Assembly: GCA_021151685.1 (NCBI GenBank)
Contig: JAGKWS010000014.1
Location: forward strand, 15,733-79,732
Origin: Chitinophagaceae bacterium
GTDB lineage: Bacteria; Bacteroidota; Bacteroidia; Chitinophagales; Chitinophagaceae
Length of the DNA stretch: 64,000 nt
Direction of reading: 5' to 3'
This document shows, in pieces, positions 15,098-24,016 of the stretch (within the stretch, counting starts at the first letter, position 1; every line of letters begins with the position of its first letter). The notes beneath the pieces were generated by a model, which worked only from the letters and a program-made list of their open reading frames with translations, searched no databases and was not told where the DNA came from. The position numbers and the translations under genes were made by a program.

Positions 15098-17065
15098 TTA
15101 GCGTGTTACAAACAGTCTTGATTGCATTTTCTGACCTGCATTGTTCACAAATACTACGGTATAGATGCCCGTCATCATACCATAGAGCGAGAGCTCGGTA
15201 TGGGCCGATGTACATGGGGCGGTTTTTACAATGCGGCCCAGTGCATCTATCAGTTGTATGGTACCGTTTACATCGGTCATACCATCAAAGTCTATATTCA
15301 CCACATTGGTTGCAGGGTTGGGGTAGGTTTGCATCGCCTGTCCTGATGCAATGATGTCGGTAACACCTACCGGTGTGCTGGTATAGAAATACTGTACGAA
15401 TTTGCAACCAAAGTCGTGACGGTAGGTAGTAGAATATTGGTAGCCATTCATGGGGATGTTGGCGACCGAACCCATTTTCTTTACAAAGAAACTACCTGCT
15501 GTTACGCCAAGGCTTGGGTTGTTGGAATATACCCACCATTGCAGGCCATCGCAGCCGGCATCGGTAAGCTCCAGACGGTAGCAACCTGTAGACAGCGTTA
15601 CGGTGTCGATATACACTGTGCCAGGTGCTGCACCAGTGCGCTGGCGCACTACGTTGTTGTCTATGTCGTAAATCTTCCACGAGGTTTCGCTTACGCCGGG
15701 GCTTGTTGTTTGGTTGTTGGTCCCCATCTGTATACGGAACTGGCCATCCCACTTGGGAGAAGGATTGAATGTGGTTGTCATTTTATCATTCGATGCATCG
15801 GCATCGGTACTGCCGTTTACGCTGGTTATTTTTACTGTAAACTCGGCAGCACCTGTAGTGCCCGCCATTGTTTCCAGATTCAGCAGGTCGGGCAGGGCTA
15901 TTTCCTTCACCTCGCCTACATTCAGTGTGCCGCTCCATGTGTGGGTTTGCTGTACCGAGTCTTTCACACCATACTCGAACGCAATGGTGGTAATGGTGTT
16001 TGCACCTCTGTTTTTTACAGAAATAACCGGTGAGCCGCAAATAGGGTTGTGCCTGAAGTGGTTTTCGTTGGCAGTAGGGGCAATGATGTCCTCAACAGAG
16101 GCATCCAGCGTTTTGTTGTAGTTGCCATAGTATACCAGGTGTGCTTCGGTAGTGTAGCTGCCAAGGCCGCCTCCGGGGCTGGTATAAGGGTCGAAGGTGA
16201 TGCCCACATTGTTGGTAGACCCCGATGTAACACCGGGCAGTACGTGGCGATTGGTGTTGACAATGGCTCCGGGGCACCAGTTGGCACGGTCATATATCCA
16301 TGTGCCCGATTGTGGGTACAGGTCGTTAAGGCCGCAATTGTCGCGCCATATGGCTTTGGTTTCTGTAGTGGTTCCATTCAGATTCACATTGTAGTTGTGG
16401 CTCGCAAACTCGCAGCAGCCTGCATCATCGCTACCGTGGCCGGTAATGAGGAACTTCAGCTCGGCCGATTGTGTGCCTGTAGGGCTCACGCTGGTACGGT
16501 CTGGGAAGTTGGTATTGATGCTGGTAGCACCGCCATAGTTGTAGCTACCATGCCACAGGCGTTCCAGCCCCTTCACATCGCGATCTGGCGTACCTTCTAC
16601 AAACGCAAACTTTATGTCGCCGGTGAAGCCGCCCGAGTAACCTGAATATAGGATACGTACCCATGCTGGTCCGGTAAGTTTGGATGCATAGTCGGTTACG
16701 TCATATATGTAGCGTTGTTTCCACGAAATGGGGGTACGTGGTGCGCCCGAGTTGGCGTATGGGGTAATGAGACGACCCAGTTCCAGCGTATCGCCACCGG
16801 GTGTCATCAGATAGGTAAGAAAGGTGTAATCCCAATCGCCACAGTAGGTAGGAGAGCCGGGGCAAACATATTTACCTACCGTCACAATCATGTAGATGTT
16901 GCGATAATTGGTGCCTGCAGCCGGAAAGGTTACCGAACTATCGTAATTGCCATACCACGACAGTGTGTCCATATTGGCTTGCACCCATGTAGTATCACCC
17001 ACTGCCGCATTGGCGGTGGTGTGCATGCCTATGGTAGCCAACAGTGCGAATAAGAATTTTCTCAT
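15098..17065 (-). CDS. Secreted peptide-N-glycosidase F-like protein with T9SS sorting domain
   Basis: The protein is 655 residues with an N-terminal signal peptide (MRKFLFALLATIGMHTTANA). Mature residues about 22-340 match PNGase F-type two-domain folds: YCGDWDYTFLTYLM near the start, FVEGTPDRDV, and ITGHGSDDAGCCEFASHNYNV in the second domain, with several Cys suited to disulfides. A middle beta-sandwich follows. The last 80 residues (YPNPATNVVNIDF ... GIYTVVFVNNAGQKMQSRLFVTR) form a type A T9SS sorting domain, so it is exported to the cell surface. It may remove N-glycans from glycoproteins, but catalytic Asp/Glu identity was not proved. Confidence 0.85.
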   Translation of the reverse strand: MRKFLFALLATIGMHTTANAAVGDTTWVQANMDTLSWYGNYDSSVTFPAAGTNYRNIYMIVTVGKYVCPGSPTYCGDWDYTFLTYLMTPGGDTLELGRLITPYANSGAPRTPISWKQRYIYDVTDYASKLTGPAWVRILYSGYSGGFTGDIKFAFVEGTPDRDVKGLERLWHGSYNYGGATSINTNFPDRTSVSPTGTQSAELKFLITGHGSDDAGCCEFASHNYNVNLNGTTTETKAIWRDNCGLNDLYPQSGTWIYDRANWCPGAIVNTNRHVLPGVTSGSTNNVGITFDPYTSPGGGLGSYTTEAHLVYYGNYNKTLDASVEDIIAPTANENHFRHNPICGSPVISVKNRGANTITTIAFEYGVKDSVQQTHTWSGTLNVGEVKEIALPDLLNLETMAGTTGAAEFTVKITSVNGSTDADASNDKMTTTFNPSPKWDGQFRIQMGTNNQTTSPGVSETSWKIYDIDNNVVRQRTGAAPGTVYIDTVTLSTGCYRLELTDAGCDGLQWWVYSNNPSLGVTAGSFFVKKMGSVANIPMNGYQYSTTYRHDFGCKFVQYFYTSTPVGVTDIIASGQAMQTYPNPATNVVNIDFDGMTDVNGTIQLIDALGRIVKTAPCTSAHTELSLYGMMTGIYTVVFVNNAGQKMQSRLFVTR

Positions 17066-17091
17066 GTTCTATTATTAAGTTGGAATTTATA

Positions 17092-17099
17092 CAAAGGTA
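17092..17099 (-). promoter_or_regulatory. TAnnTTTG promoter box on the minus strand
   Basis: The plus strand reads CAAAGGTA, which is TACCTTTG on the minus strand. It is 26 bases upstream of the ATG at 17065, consistent with a short leader for the PNGase F-like gene. Confidence 0.55.
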
Positions 17100-17255
17100 A
17101 CGTAATGTTAAGGTGTGGCAACGATTGCAGGTGTTTGTTGCATAAATATTACAATAATTCGCTAAAATGGTGAGTATCATGTGGGTAAAGTATGGCATGA
17201 GGGTGTTAGATGTCATTGTCTGCATATTATTAGCGGTACACAACATATTTAGAAC

Positions 17256-17263
17256 TACCTTTG
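17256..17263 (+). promoter_or_regulatory. TAnnTTTG promoter box (TACCTTTG) for der
   Basis: TACCTTTG followed by CA lies 26 bases before the ATG at 17290. This is the standard Bacteroidota -7 element. Confidence 0.6.
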
Positions 17264-17289
17264 CACGTTCAAAAAACAAATAAAATATT

Positions 17290-18612
17290 ATGCCTGGTTT
17301 TACGGTAGCGATAGTGGGTAGGCCGAATGTGGGTAAATCGACCTTGTTCAACAGGTTGCTGGAACAACGCAAGGCGATTGTGGATGACCAAAGTGGGGTA
17401 ACCCGCGACCGCCAGTACGGTATAGCCGACTGGAATGGAAAAAATTTCAACGTTATAGATACGGGTGGTTTTGTTTCTGGTTCTGAAGATGTGTTTGAGC
17501 GAGAGATTCGTAAGCAGGTACATATTGCGGTTGAAGAGGCAGATCTCATTCTGTTTGTGTGCGATGTCATTACCGGCATTACTGGTCAGGATGATGATAT
17601 GGCGGCTGTGCTGCGCAAGTCTACCAAGCCGGTTTTGCTGGTGGTGAATAAGGTTGATAATAGCGAGCGTGCACTGTTTGCCACTGAATTTTATTCGTTG
17701 GGTTTCGAGCACAATTTCTTCCTGTCATCTATTTCGGGCTCTGGTACCGGCGAATTGCTGGACGAGATAACAGCGCACATTACCGAGGATGAGGCAACAG
17801 AGATAACAGATAAGGACGGTAACCCACTGCCGAAGTTTGCTATTGTTGGTCAGCCCAATGCAGGTAAGTCTACATTGCTGAATGCGCTGGTGAATCAGGA
17901 GCGTACCATAGTATCGGACATTGCCGGTACCACGCGCGATACGATACATACGCATTACAAGCTGTTTGGTAAAGAGTTCATTCTGATAGATACTGCGGGC
18001 ATTCGTAAAAAGAAGAACGTACATGAAGACCTTGAGTTTTATTCGGTGATACGTGCCATTAAGGCGATGGACGAGTCGGATGTATGTATGTTGCTCATAG
18101 ATGCGCAGCAGGGGCTTACCGCTCAGGATATCAGTATCTTCAGTTTGGCTGCACGCAAGGGCAAGGGGATCGTATTGCTGGTGAACAAATGGGACCTTGT
18201 AGAAAAAGAAACCAATACGGCACGCGATTTTGAGCGTGATATAAAGGAGCGTTTGGCTCCCTTTACCGATGTGCCGGTGATATTTGTATCGGCCAAGGAC
18301 AGAACCCGCATATTTCAGGCCATGGAGAAGGCACTGGAAGTGTATGAGAGTCGCAGCCGCAGGGTAGCTACATCGGTACTGAATGAGGTGATGCTGGCCG
18401 AGATAGAGCAGTTTTCGCCGGGTATATCGCGCGGGTACAATATCAAAATAAAGTTTGTACAGCAATTGCCTACGGCGGTTCCCTCGTTTGCGTTCTATTG
18501 CAATTATCCGGATGCGATTAAGGAATCGTACCGCAACTTTTTGGAGAACAAGCTGCGTAGTCACTTCAATTTCAGTGGGGTGCCAATACGAGTATTTATG
18601 AGGAAGAAGTAA
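17290..18612 (+). CDS. der: GTPase Der (EngA)
   Basis: 440 residues with two tandem GTPase domains, the hallmark of Der. The first has GRPNVGKST at 10-18, DTGG and NKVD. The second has GQPNAGKS near 187, DTAG and NKWD. A KH-like C-terminal domain follows (FSPGISRGYNIKIKFVQQLP ... FSGVPIRVFMRKK). It assists 50S ribosome subunit maturation in the cytoplasm. Length and motifs are complete. A -7 promoter box precedes it, and a small AT-rich accessory insert follows. Confidence 0.97.
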   Translation: MPGFTVAIVGRPNVGKSTLFNRLLEQRKAIVDDQSGVTRDRQYGIADWNGKNFNVIDTGGFVSGSEDVFEREIRKQVHIAVEEADLILFVCDVITGITGQDDDMAAVLRKSTKPVLLVVNKVDNSERALFATEFYSLGFEHNFFLSSISGSGTGELLDEITAHITEDEATEITDKDGNPLPKFAIVGQPNAGKSTLLNALVNQERTIVSDIAGTTRDTIHTHYKLFGKEFILIDTAGIRKKKNVHEDLEFYSVIRAIKAMDESDVCMLLIDAQQGLTAQDISIFSLAARKGKGIVLLVNKWDLVEKETNTARDFERDIKERLAPFTDVPVIFVSAKDRTRIFQAMEKALEVYESRSRRVATSVLNEVMLAEIEQFSPGISRGYNIKIKFVQQLPTAVPSFAFYCNYPDAIKESYRNFLENKLRSHFNFSGVPIRVFMRKK

Positions 18613-18749
18613 GTAGTAGTGAGGGATTTGTGGAGTGCAGCCAGCTTGCATTCATTCATCTACCACTTAAGAGGTATGGTACTGAAAATGTGTGGCACTA
18701 TACTTGCAATTACATATCGTAACTTTACAAAAACTATTTCAGCGGTCTT

Positions 18750-19202
18750 ATGTATTATTTTATTGTAAAACGCCAACCTCCAACTTTTAATAGTTGGAAA
18801 GGTGCAAGCAAGGAAAAAAAGAGAATATATAAAGCCTGTATTGAGCATTCTGTGAACAAGTACAATCAGGTTAGCAGTTTGTTCTTGGGAGATATGTACG
18901 GGTTGGTGTTTCATTTTTACAATAAGAACCTGAAGATTGACGCAGATAACATCAGTAAGCCGCTGTGGGATTGCTTGAAAGGAGTTTTGTATGAAGATGA
19001 TTTTCAGATAAAAGTTCGATTGGCAGGCAGTTTCGACTTGAGCAGCAATGATTTCAGTATTTTGGATTTTTCGGGCTTGAGTGGTGATTTGATTGATGAG
19101 ATGCTTGATGCATTAGAACATGAAGAACATGTATTGTATGTGGAATGCGGAAGCCTGAAACCATCTATGTGCCGTTTTAATTTTATGGACAATGGAAATT
19201 AA
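18750..19202 (+). CDS. RusA-like Holliday-junction resolvase family protein
   Basis: The 150-residue product carries the RusA motif at residues 64-84: IDADNISKPLWDCLKGVLYE with a following DD. This gives the D-x-D-N-x-x-K pattern that binds metal at the junction, and Asp 74 and the Asp pair 83-84 further supply acidic residues. The N-terminal strand MYYFIVKRQPPTFNSWKGAS also fits. It overlaps the next gene by 11 bases. The pair is AT-rich relative to der and rimO around it, suggesting insertion. RusA enzymes normally cut four-way junctions and are phage-derived; here the partner suggests another use. Confidence 0.7.
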   Translation: MYYFIVKRQPPTFNSWKGASKEKKRIYKACIEHSVNKYNQVSSLFLGDMYGLVFHFYNKNLKIDADNISKPLWDCLKGVLYEDDFQIKVRLAGSFDLSSNDFSILDFSGLSGDLIDEMLDALEHEEHVLYVECGSLKPSMCRFNFMDNGN

Positions 19203-19824
19203 CAGAGCGTATTTTCAGAAATACATTGACAAGGTTGCCATTGAGCAAATAGCTGACGAATATCGAAGTAAGGGCTACCAGATATCGATTGAGGAAAAGG
19301 TAGGCAAGCACTATGCCGACCTTGTTGCAAGGAAAAATGAGGAGACTATAGTTATAGAAGTGAAGTCCGGAAAGATGAGCCCGGAAAAGAGAAAAGCAAT
19401 TGTAGAAATTGGTAACTATGTAAAAAGTGCCAGTAATTATAAGTTTCTTGTAGTTATGGTAACCCCACCACAAAAAAAGAAGCTCGAGATTTATAATATT
19501 CATCAACTGCTTGCCCAATATATAATGGACTATCCGCCACAGGAATTAATTACGTTGTCTACACAGACGCGTATTGATGGTGTAGCAGATGTTACCGTTG
19601 ACGAACTGACCGTAAGGGCAGATGGAACAATTTTTGCCAAAGGGAACGGCGTTATTGCCGTACAGTTGCAATTTGGGTCGGCTTTAGATAGGCAAATTGA
19701 TATGGGTGATACTTCAGAAGACAATTTTCCATTCGATTTTGAGGTAGAGCTTCGACAGAATGACAATAAGGAGCTGTCTATAGCAAAAGTGCAAAAACTG
19801 AGTGTCGATACATCATCGTACTGA
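19192..19824 (+). CDS. Restriction-endonuclease-like (PD-(D/E)XK) protein paired with RusA-like gene
   Basis: 210 residues. Residues about 12-60 show the REase-like core: alpha helix IEQIADEYRSKGYQISIEEK, then HYADLVARKNEETIVIEVKSG with Asp 43, Glu 56 and Lys 58 (D...ExK). A central alpha/beta stretch follows (FLVVMVTPPQKKKLEIYNIHQLL). The last 80 residues are beta-rich (DELTVRADGTIFAKGNGV, IAVQLQFGSALDRQIDMGDT) and resemble a ligand- or nucleic-acid-binding beta domain, which I cannot name. It overlaps the RusA-like gene, so a two-protein DNA-processing module is likely. Its biological role is unknown. Confidence 0.65.
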   Translation: MEINRAYFQKYIDKVAIEQIADEYRSKGYQISIEEKVGKHYADLVARKNEETIVIEVKSGKMSPEKRKAIVEIGNYVKSASNYKFLVVMVTPPQKKKLEIYNIHQLLAQYIMDYPPQELITLSTQTRIDGVADVTVDELTVRADGTIFAKGNGVIAVQLQFGSALDRQIDMGDTSEDNFPFDFEVELRQNDNKELSIAKVQKLSVDTSSY

Positions 19825-19872
19825 TACGCATTACATGAAAATGATTCTTTAATTCGTTTACAAGATATTTTT

Positions 19873-21183
19873 TTGAAAACAAAGACACTAAAAGCCAATA
19901 AGGTAAATATCATCACCCTTGGTTGCTCCAAGAACATGGTAGACAGCGAGATGCTGGGTGGGCAACTGCTGGCCAACGGAATAGATGTGGTGCATGAAAA
20001 CCGCAAGACCGACCATAACATAGTGGTGGTGAATACCTGTGGTTTTATAGATAAGGCAAAGGAAGAGAGTGTAAATACGATACTGGACCAGGTGGAACTG
20101 AAACGCCGTGGCCGCTTGGATAAAGTATATGTAACCGGGTGCCTGAGCGAAAGATATAGGGATAGCTTGCTGACAGAAATACCCGAGGTGGATGCATGGT
20201 TTGGTACTATGGAACTGCCCCTGATGCTAAAGCAGTTTGAAGCCGACTACAAAGCCGAGTTGGTTGGCGAGCGTTTGCTGGCCACACCGAAGCATTATGC
20301 CTATCTTAAAATATCGGAGGGGTGTAACCGTACCTGTTCTTTCTGTGCTATACCGCTGATGCGTGGTGGCCACATATCCAAGACTATAGAGGAAGTAGTG
20401 ACTGAGGCAAAGAAACTGGTGCGTAGTGGTGTGAAGGAGATAATGCTGATAGCGCAGGAACTTACCTACTACGGTCTGGACATATACAAAAAGCGTGCCC
20501 TCAGCGATTTGCTGAAGCACCTGTCTGATATTGAAGGCTTGCACTGGATTCGTTTGCACTACGCCTATCCTTCTAAGTTCCCTCTGGATATACTGGATGT
20601 AATGAAGGAGCGCGACAATATTTGTAACTATCTGGACATGCCATTACAGCACATATCAGACAATATGCTGAAGGCCATGAAACGCCAGATAACCCGTGCC
20701 GAGATAACCGACCTGATAGGGGAGGTGAGAAACCGGGTGCCGGGTATAGCCATTCGTACCACGCTGATAACTGGCTTCCCCGGCGAAACCCGCGATGATG
20801 TGGAAGACTTGAAACAATTTCTTACCGATACCCGCCTGGATAGGGTGGGCATATTCACTTACTCGCACGAGGAAAATACCAGTGCCTACGAGCTGGCCGA
20901 TACGCTGACACATGAAGAGAAAGAAGCTCGTGCGCAAGAAATAATGGAGGTACAGCAGGAGATATCTTACGAAGTCAATCAGGAGAAGGTGGGCAAAACC
21001 TACAAAGTACTGATAGACAAAAAAGAGGCCGGAAGGTATCTTGCCCGTACAGAATTTGACAGTGTGGAAGTAGATAACGAGGTAGTGATACACAGCAAAA
21101 AAGCCCTACCGATAGGCGATTTTGTGAATGTGCGTATCGTAAAGGCTTTCGACTACGATTTGGAAGGAGAGGTGATAGCGTAA
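19873..21183 (+). CDS. rimO: Ribosomal protein uS12 methylthiotransferase RimO
   Basis: 436 residues. The MTTase N-terminal domain has LGCSKNMVDSEMLGG (Cys 18) and VNTCGFI. The radical-SAM cluster Cys are in EGCNRTCSFCAIPLMRG at about 151, 155 and 158. A C-terminal TRAM domain completes it. The MVDSE signature distinguishes RimO from MiaB. It adds a methylthio group to the conserved Asp of S12. The only in-frame start at the expected length is TTG at 19873, since the next Met lies inside the first motif. A terminator follows. Confidence 0.96.
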   Translation: MKTKTLKANKVNIITLGCSKNMVDSEMLGGQLLANGIDVVHENRKTDHNIVVVNTCGFIDKAKEESVNTILDQVELKRRGRLDKVYVTGCLSERYRDSLLTEIPEVDAWFGTMELPLMLKQFEADYKAELVGERLLATPKHYAYLKISEGCNRTCSFCAIPLMRGGHISKTIEEVVTEAKKLVRSGVKEIMLIAQELTYYGLDIYKKRALSDLLKHLSDIEGLHWIRLHYAYPSKFPLDILDVMKERDNICNYLDMPLQHISDNMLKAMKRQITRAEITDLIGEVRNRVPGIAIRTTLITGFPGETRDDVEDLKQFLTDTRLDRVGIFTYSHEENTSAYELADTLTHEEKEARAQEIMEVQQEISYEVNQEKVGKTYKVLIDKKEAGRYLARTEFDSVEVDNEVVIHSKKALPIGDFVNVRIVKAFDYDLEGEVIA

Positions 21184-21249
21184 GGGTTTATCAAACACTT
21201 TTCAGAAATAGTAGAGATGTGCATTATTTTGCCATTTTCACTAAGGAAG

Positions 21250-21286
21250 AATGAGCCATGTGCAATTAGCTATGGCTCATTTTTTT
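21250..21286 (+). terminator. Rho-independent terminator after rimO
   Basis: AATGAGCCAT (21250-21259) pairs perfectly with ATGGCTCATT (21272-21281), followed by a run of T. Confidence 0.85.
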
Positions 21287-21418
21287 ACCAAAATCAATTG
21301 TATGCAATTTTGTGCAATTTGTTAAACGCATTATTTTTCTAAGGTTAATGGTATGTTACTTATTGCCGTTTTGATTTTCTATTTTTATGCAGGATTCTCC
21401 CTGTTGTTGAACTGATTG

Positions 21419-21937
21419 ATGATGACCGTATTGCGAAGGTTTTTGGTGTTAGGATGCTTATGTATCGTGCATACGGTACATGGTCAGTCTTTCGACTATG
21501 CCGAGAATTCTTTGTACATACTCAATTTCATAAAATATACCGATTGGCCTGAGAAGAAGACACACATTGTAGTAGGGGTGTTGGGCCAGTCGCCGGTAGC
21601 AGACGAGTTGCAGCAACTGTTTTCTCACCGCCGCAACTCCAACATTCAATATTCGGTAAGGCATATAGCCGTTGGCGAAGCACGCGAGGTGGATGTGGTA
21701 CTACTGGCGGCCAATGCGGCAGGTCAGTTAAGAGCAGTTACACAGGCCACTGCGGGTAGCCCAATACTTATTATATCGGAAAAGTCAAATATGTGTCACG
21801 CAGGTGCCTGTATTTCCTTTTTTATAGACGAAGACAATGATTTTAAGACATCGTACCAGTTGAGTCTGCGTAATTGTGGCCAGCGGGGGCTGAAGCTGAG
21901 TGATGAGATAAAAAATAATGCGGTATTAACGAGATAA
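21419..21937 (+). CDS. YfiR family (DUF4154) periplasmic protein
   Basis: A 172-residue protein with signal peptide MMTVLRRFLVLGCLCIVHTVHG. The YfiR pattern follows: YAENSLYILNFIKYTDWPEKKTHIVVGVLG, then the paired-Cys loop NMCHAGACISFFIDEDNDF and YQLSLRNCGQRGLKLSDEI. In Pseudomonas, YfiR is a redox-sensitive periplasmic inhibitor of a diguanylate cyclase. Here it stands first in a tight operon with a TonB receptor, a histidine kinase and a response regulator, so it more likely senses or relays a signal to that kinase. The target is inferred only from context. Confidence 0.88.
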   Translation: MMTVLRRFLVLGCLCIVHTVHGQSFDYAENSLYILNFIKYTDWPEKKTHIVVGVLGQSPVADELQQLFSHRRNSNIQYSVRHIAVGEAREVDVVLLAANAAGQLRAVTQATAGSPILIISEKSNMCHAGACISFFIDEDNDFKTSYQLSLRNCGQRGLKLSDEIKNNAVLTR

Positions 21938-21940
21938 GTG

Positions 21941-24016
21941 ATGAAGGGGATAATACATATAGCTACTGTGTTGCTGTTACTGACGGCGGGGGGGGTATAT
22001 GCACAAACCGATGCCTTGCCAGACAGTGCCGAACTACGGGAGCTGTCGCTGGATGAGCTGTCGCACATGAAATCGCGGTACAAGGCCACCCCTATGGAAA
22101 AATCTATCAGCGAAGCAATAGAGGCGGCAACGGCCAAGCCTTTGAATATGCGTAAAACACCGTCTGTAGTGTCGGTAATAACTGATGAGGATATAGTGCG
22201 TAGCGGAGCAAAGGATATGATAGATGTGCTGCGTATGGTGCCGGGGTTGGAGTTTAATGTGGATGTGGAAGGGGTTGTGTCGGTATCCTTCAGAGGTATG
22301 TGGGCCAATGAGGGCAATATAGCCTTGCGTATAGACGGGCATGAGGTGAATGACCTTGCCTATGCCTCTTTGCAGTTTGGCAACCATTACTCGTTGGCAC
22401 ATATCAGGCGTATAGAGGTGATACGCGGGCCGGGTTCGGCCATATATGGCGGCTGTGCCGAGTATGCAGTGATAAGTATTACCACAAAAAAAGGCAGTGA
22501 GATAAATGGTGTGCAGGCAATAGCTACAGGGGGCGAAATGAATGGGACGTATGCGAGAAGAAATATAGAGTTGCTTGCAGGGGGCAAAAGGAAGGCGTTG
22601 GAATGGTCGGTAGGGGGAATGGTGGGCCGGGGTAACCGTAGCAACAGAACTTATACCGATGTGAATGGAACCGCATTTGATATGGCCGGCAACGCAAGGT
22701 TGGAAAGCGACTGGTTGAATGCGGCCATACAGTACAAGGGGTTATCGGCAAGGCTGGTGTACGACGATTACCGAACAACTAACCGCGATGGCGATTATGC
22801 GGCATTGAGCAGGCCATATCCGCTGAATTTCCGATCTGTAATGACTGACCTGCGGCATGTGCGGCAGTGGAATAAGAAGTTGCAAACGGTGATACGGTTG
22901 GATAAACGACAGTCGAAACCGTGGATATTTGATGGTAGCCCCGACCCTGTAGATTCTAACTATGGCACCTATCTGTTTAAGGGTAGCCGTTACAGGGGCA
23001 ATGCAGCTATATTTTGGGAGCCAGACTATCGTGTAACCGTGAATGCCGGGCTGGAGGTATATAACGACAGGGCGTTGCTGGGGGCTGGTAATGTGTTTAG
23101 AAAAGACAGTACTACAAGTATAGGGTATATGAACTATGCGCCATTTGGGCAAATGCTGATCAGGTCTCCGTTTGTCAACTTTATTGTAGGGGGGCGGTAC
23201 GACGTAAGCTCGGCATTTGGTAGTGCATTCAACCCGAGGATGGGGCTTACGCGGCGATGGGGCATTTTTAATGTAAAGGCTATGTATGGCTCATCTTTCA
23301 GGGCCCCGGCTATTGAGAGCATACAATCGGCTATAACGGGCGATATGCTAAAGCCTGAGCGGGCCCATACGGTAGAGCTTGAGGCCAGTGCCAACCTGAA
23401 GAAGGATATGTATCTTTCGGTGAATCTGTTTGATATTACCACCCGCGATGCCATCAAGTATTTTGTAAATACCGACCCCAATAGTACCAACCCTTTTCTG
23501 GACGGGTACAGGAATACGCCATACAATACCGGCAGCCGGGGGGTAGAGGCCGAGTACAAGTATAAGTCGAGGCATGGTTCTATAGGTGCTGGCTATTCGT
23601 TTTATACTGTGCAGGGCAAGGGGGTAGATGAGGGTAATGCAGTGCCCGGCATGCGCCAGATAACTTTGGGTACTGCCCGCCACAAAATGAGTATGTTGAC
23701 TTCGGTGAACATTACAAAGAAAATATACGCATCGCTATCGGCATTTTACCTGAGTAAACGATATGCCTATGCTGCTGTAGACGCTACGGGCAATGGTATA
23801 CTGGGTGAGTTGCCGCAGCAGTTGGTGTGTAATGTGTTTGTAGGTGCCAACGATTTGCTGAAAAACTGTACAGTGGGTATGGGGGTAGCCAACCTGACCG
23901 ATGAGACAATACTGTACCCGCAGGCATACAATAGCCTGCATGCACCGCTACCCGGCCCCGGCAGAGAATTATATGTTCGATTGACTTATAAGATATCATA
24001 CAGAGAAAAAACGTGA
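21941..24016 (+). CDS. TonB-dependent receptor
   Basis: A 691-residue protein with signal peptide MKGIIHIATVLLLLTAGGVYAQ. The plug domain begins KTPSVVSVITDEDIVRSGAKDMIDVLRMVPGLEF, continues with SFRGMW and IEVIRGPGSAIYGG, and leads into a barrel ending ...LPGPGRELYVRLTYKIS. No SusD partner or carboxypeptidase-like N-terminal extension is present, so it is a simple iron/small-ligand type receptor rather than a SusC. It starts three bases after the YfiR stop and its stop overlaps the kinase start. It probably imports or senses a ligand for the kinase pathway. Confidence 0.9.
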   Translation: MKGIIHIATVLLLLTAGGVYAQTDALPDSAELRELSLDELSHMKSRYKATPMEKSISEAIEAATAKPLNMRKTPSVVSVITDEDIVRSGAKDMIDVLRMVPGLEFNVDVEGVVSVSFRGMWANEGNIALRIDGHEVNDLAYASLQFGNHYSLAHIRRIEVIRGPGSAIYGGCAEYAVISITTKKGSEINGVQAIATGGEMNGTYARRNIELLAGGKRKALEWSVGGMVGRGNRSNRTYTDVNGTAFDMAGNARLESDWLNAAIQYKGLSARLVYDDYRTTNRDGDYAALSRPYPLNFRSVMTDLRHVRQWNKKLQTVIRLDKRQSKPWIFDGSPDPVDSNYGTYLFKGSRYRGNAAIFWEPDYRVTVNAGLEVYNDRALLGAGNVFRKDSTTSIGYMNYAPFGQMLIRSPFVNFIVGGRYDVSSAFGSAFNPRMGLTRRWGIFNVKAMYGSSFRAPAIESIQSAITGDMLKPERAHTVELEASANLKKDMYLSVNLFDITTRDAIKYFVNTDPNSTNPFLDGYRNTPYNTGSRGVEAEYKYKSRHGSIGAGYSFYTVQGKGVDEGNAVPGMRQITLGTARHKMSMLTSVNITKKIYASLSAFYLSKRYAYAAVDATGNGILGELPQQLVCNVFVGANDLLKNCTVGMGVANLTDETILYPQAYNSLHAPLPGPGRELYVRLTYKISYREKT

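Noticed and set aside
15416..16645. Plus-strand frames opposite the PNGase F-like gene
   Set aside because: Shadow frames of a gene with a signal peptide, domains and sorting tail on the minus strand.
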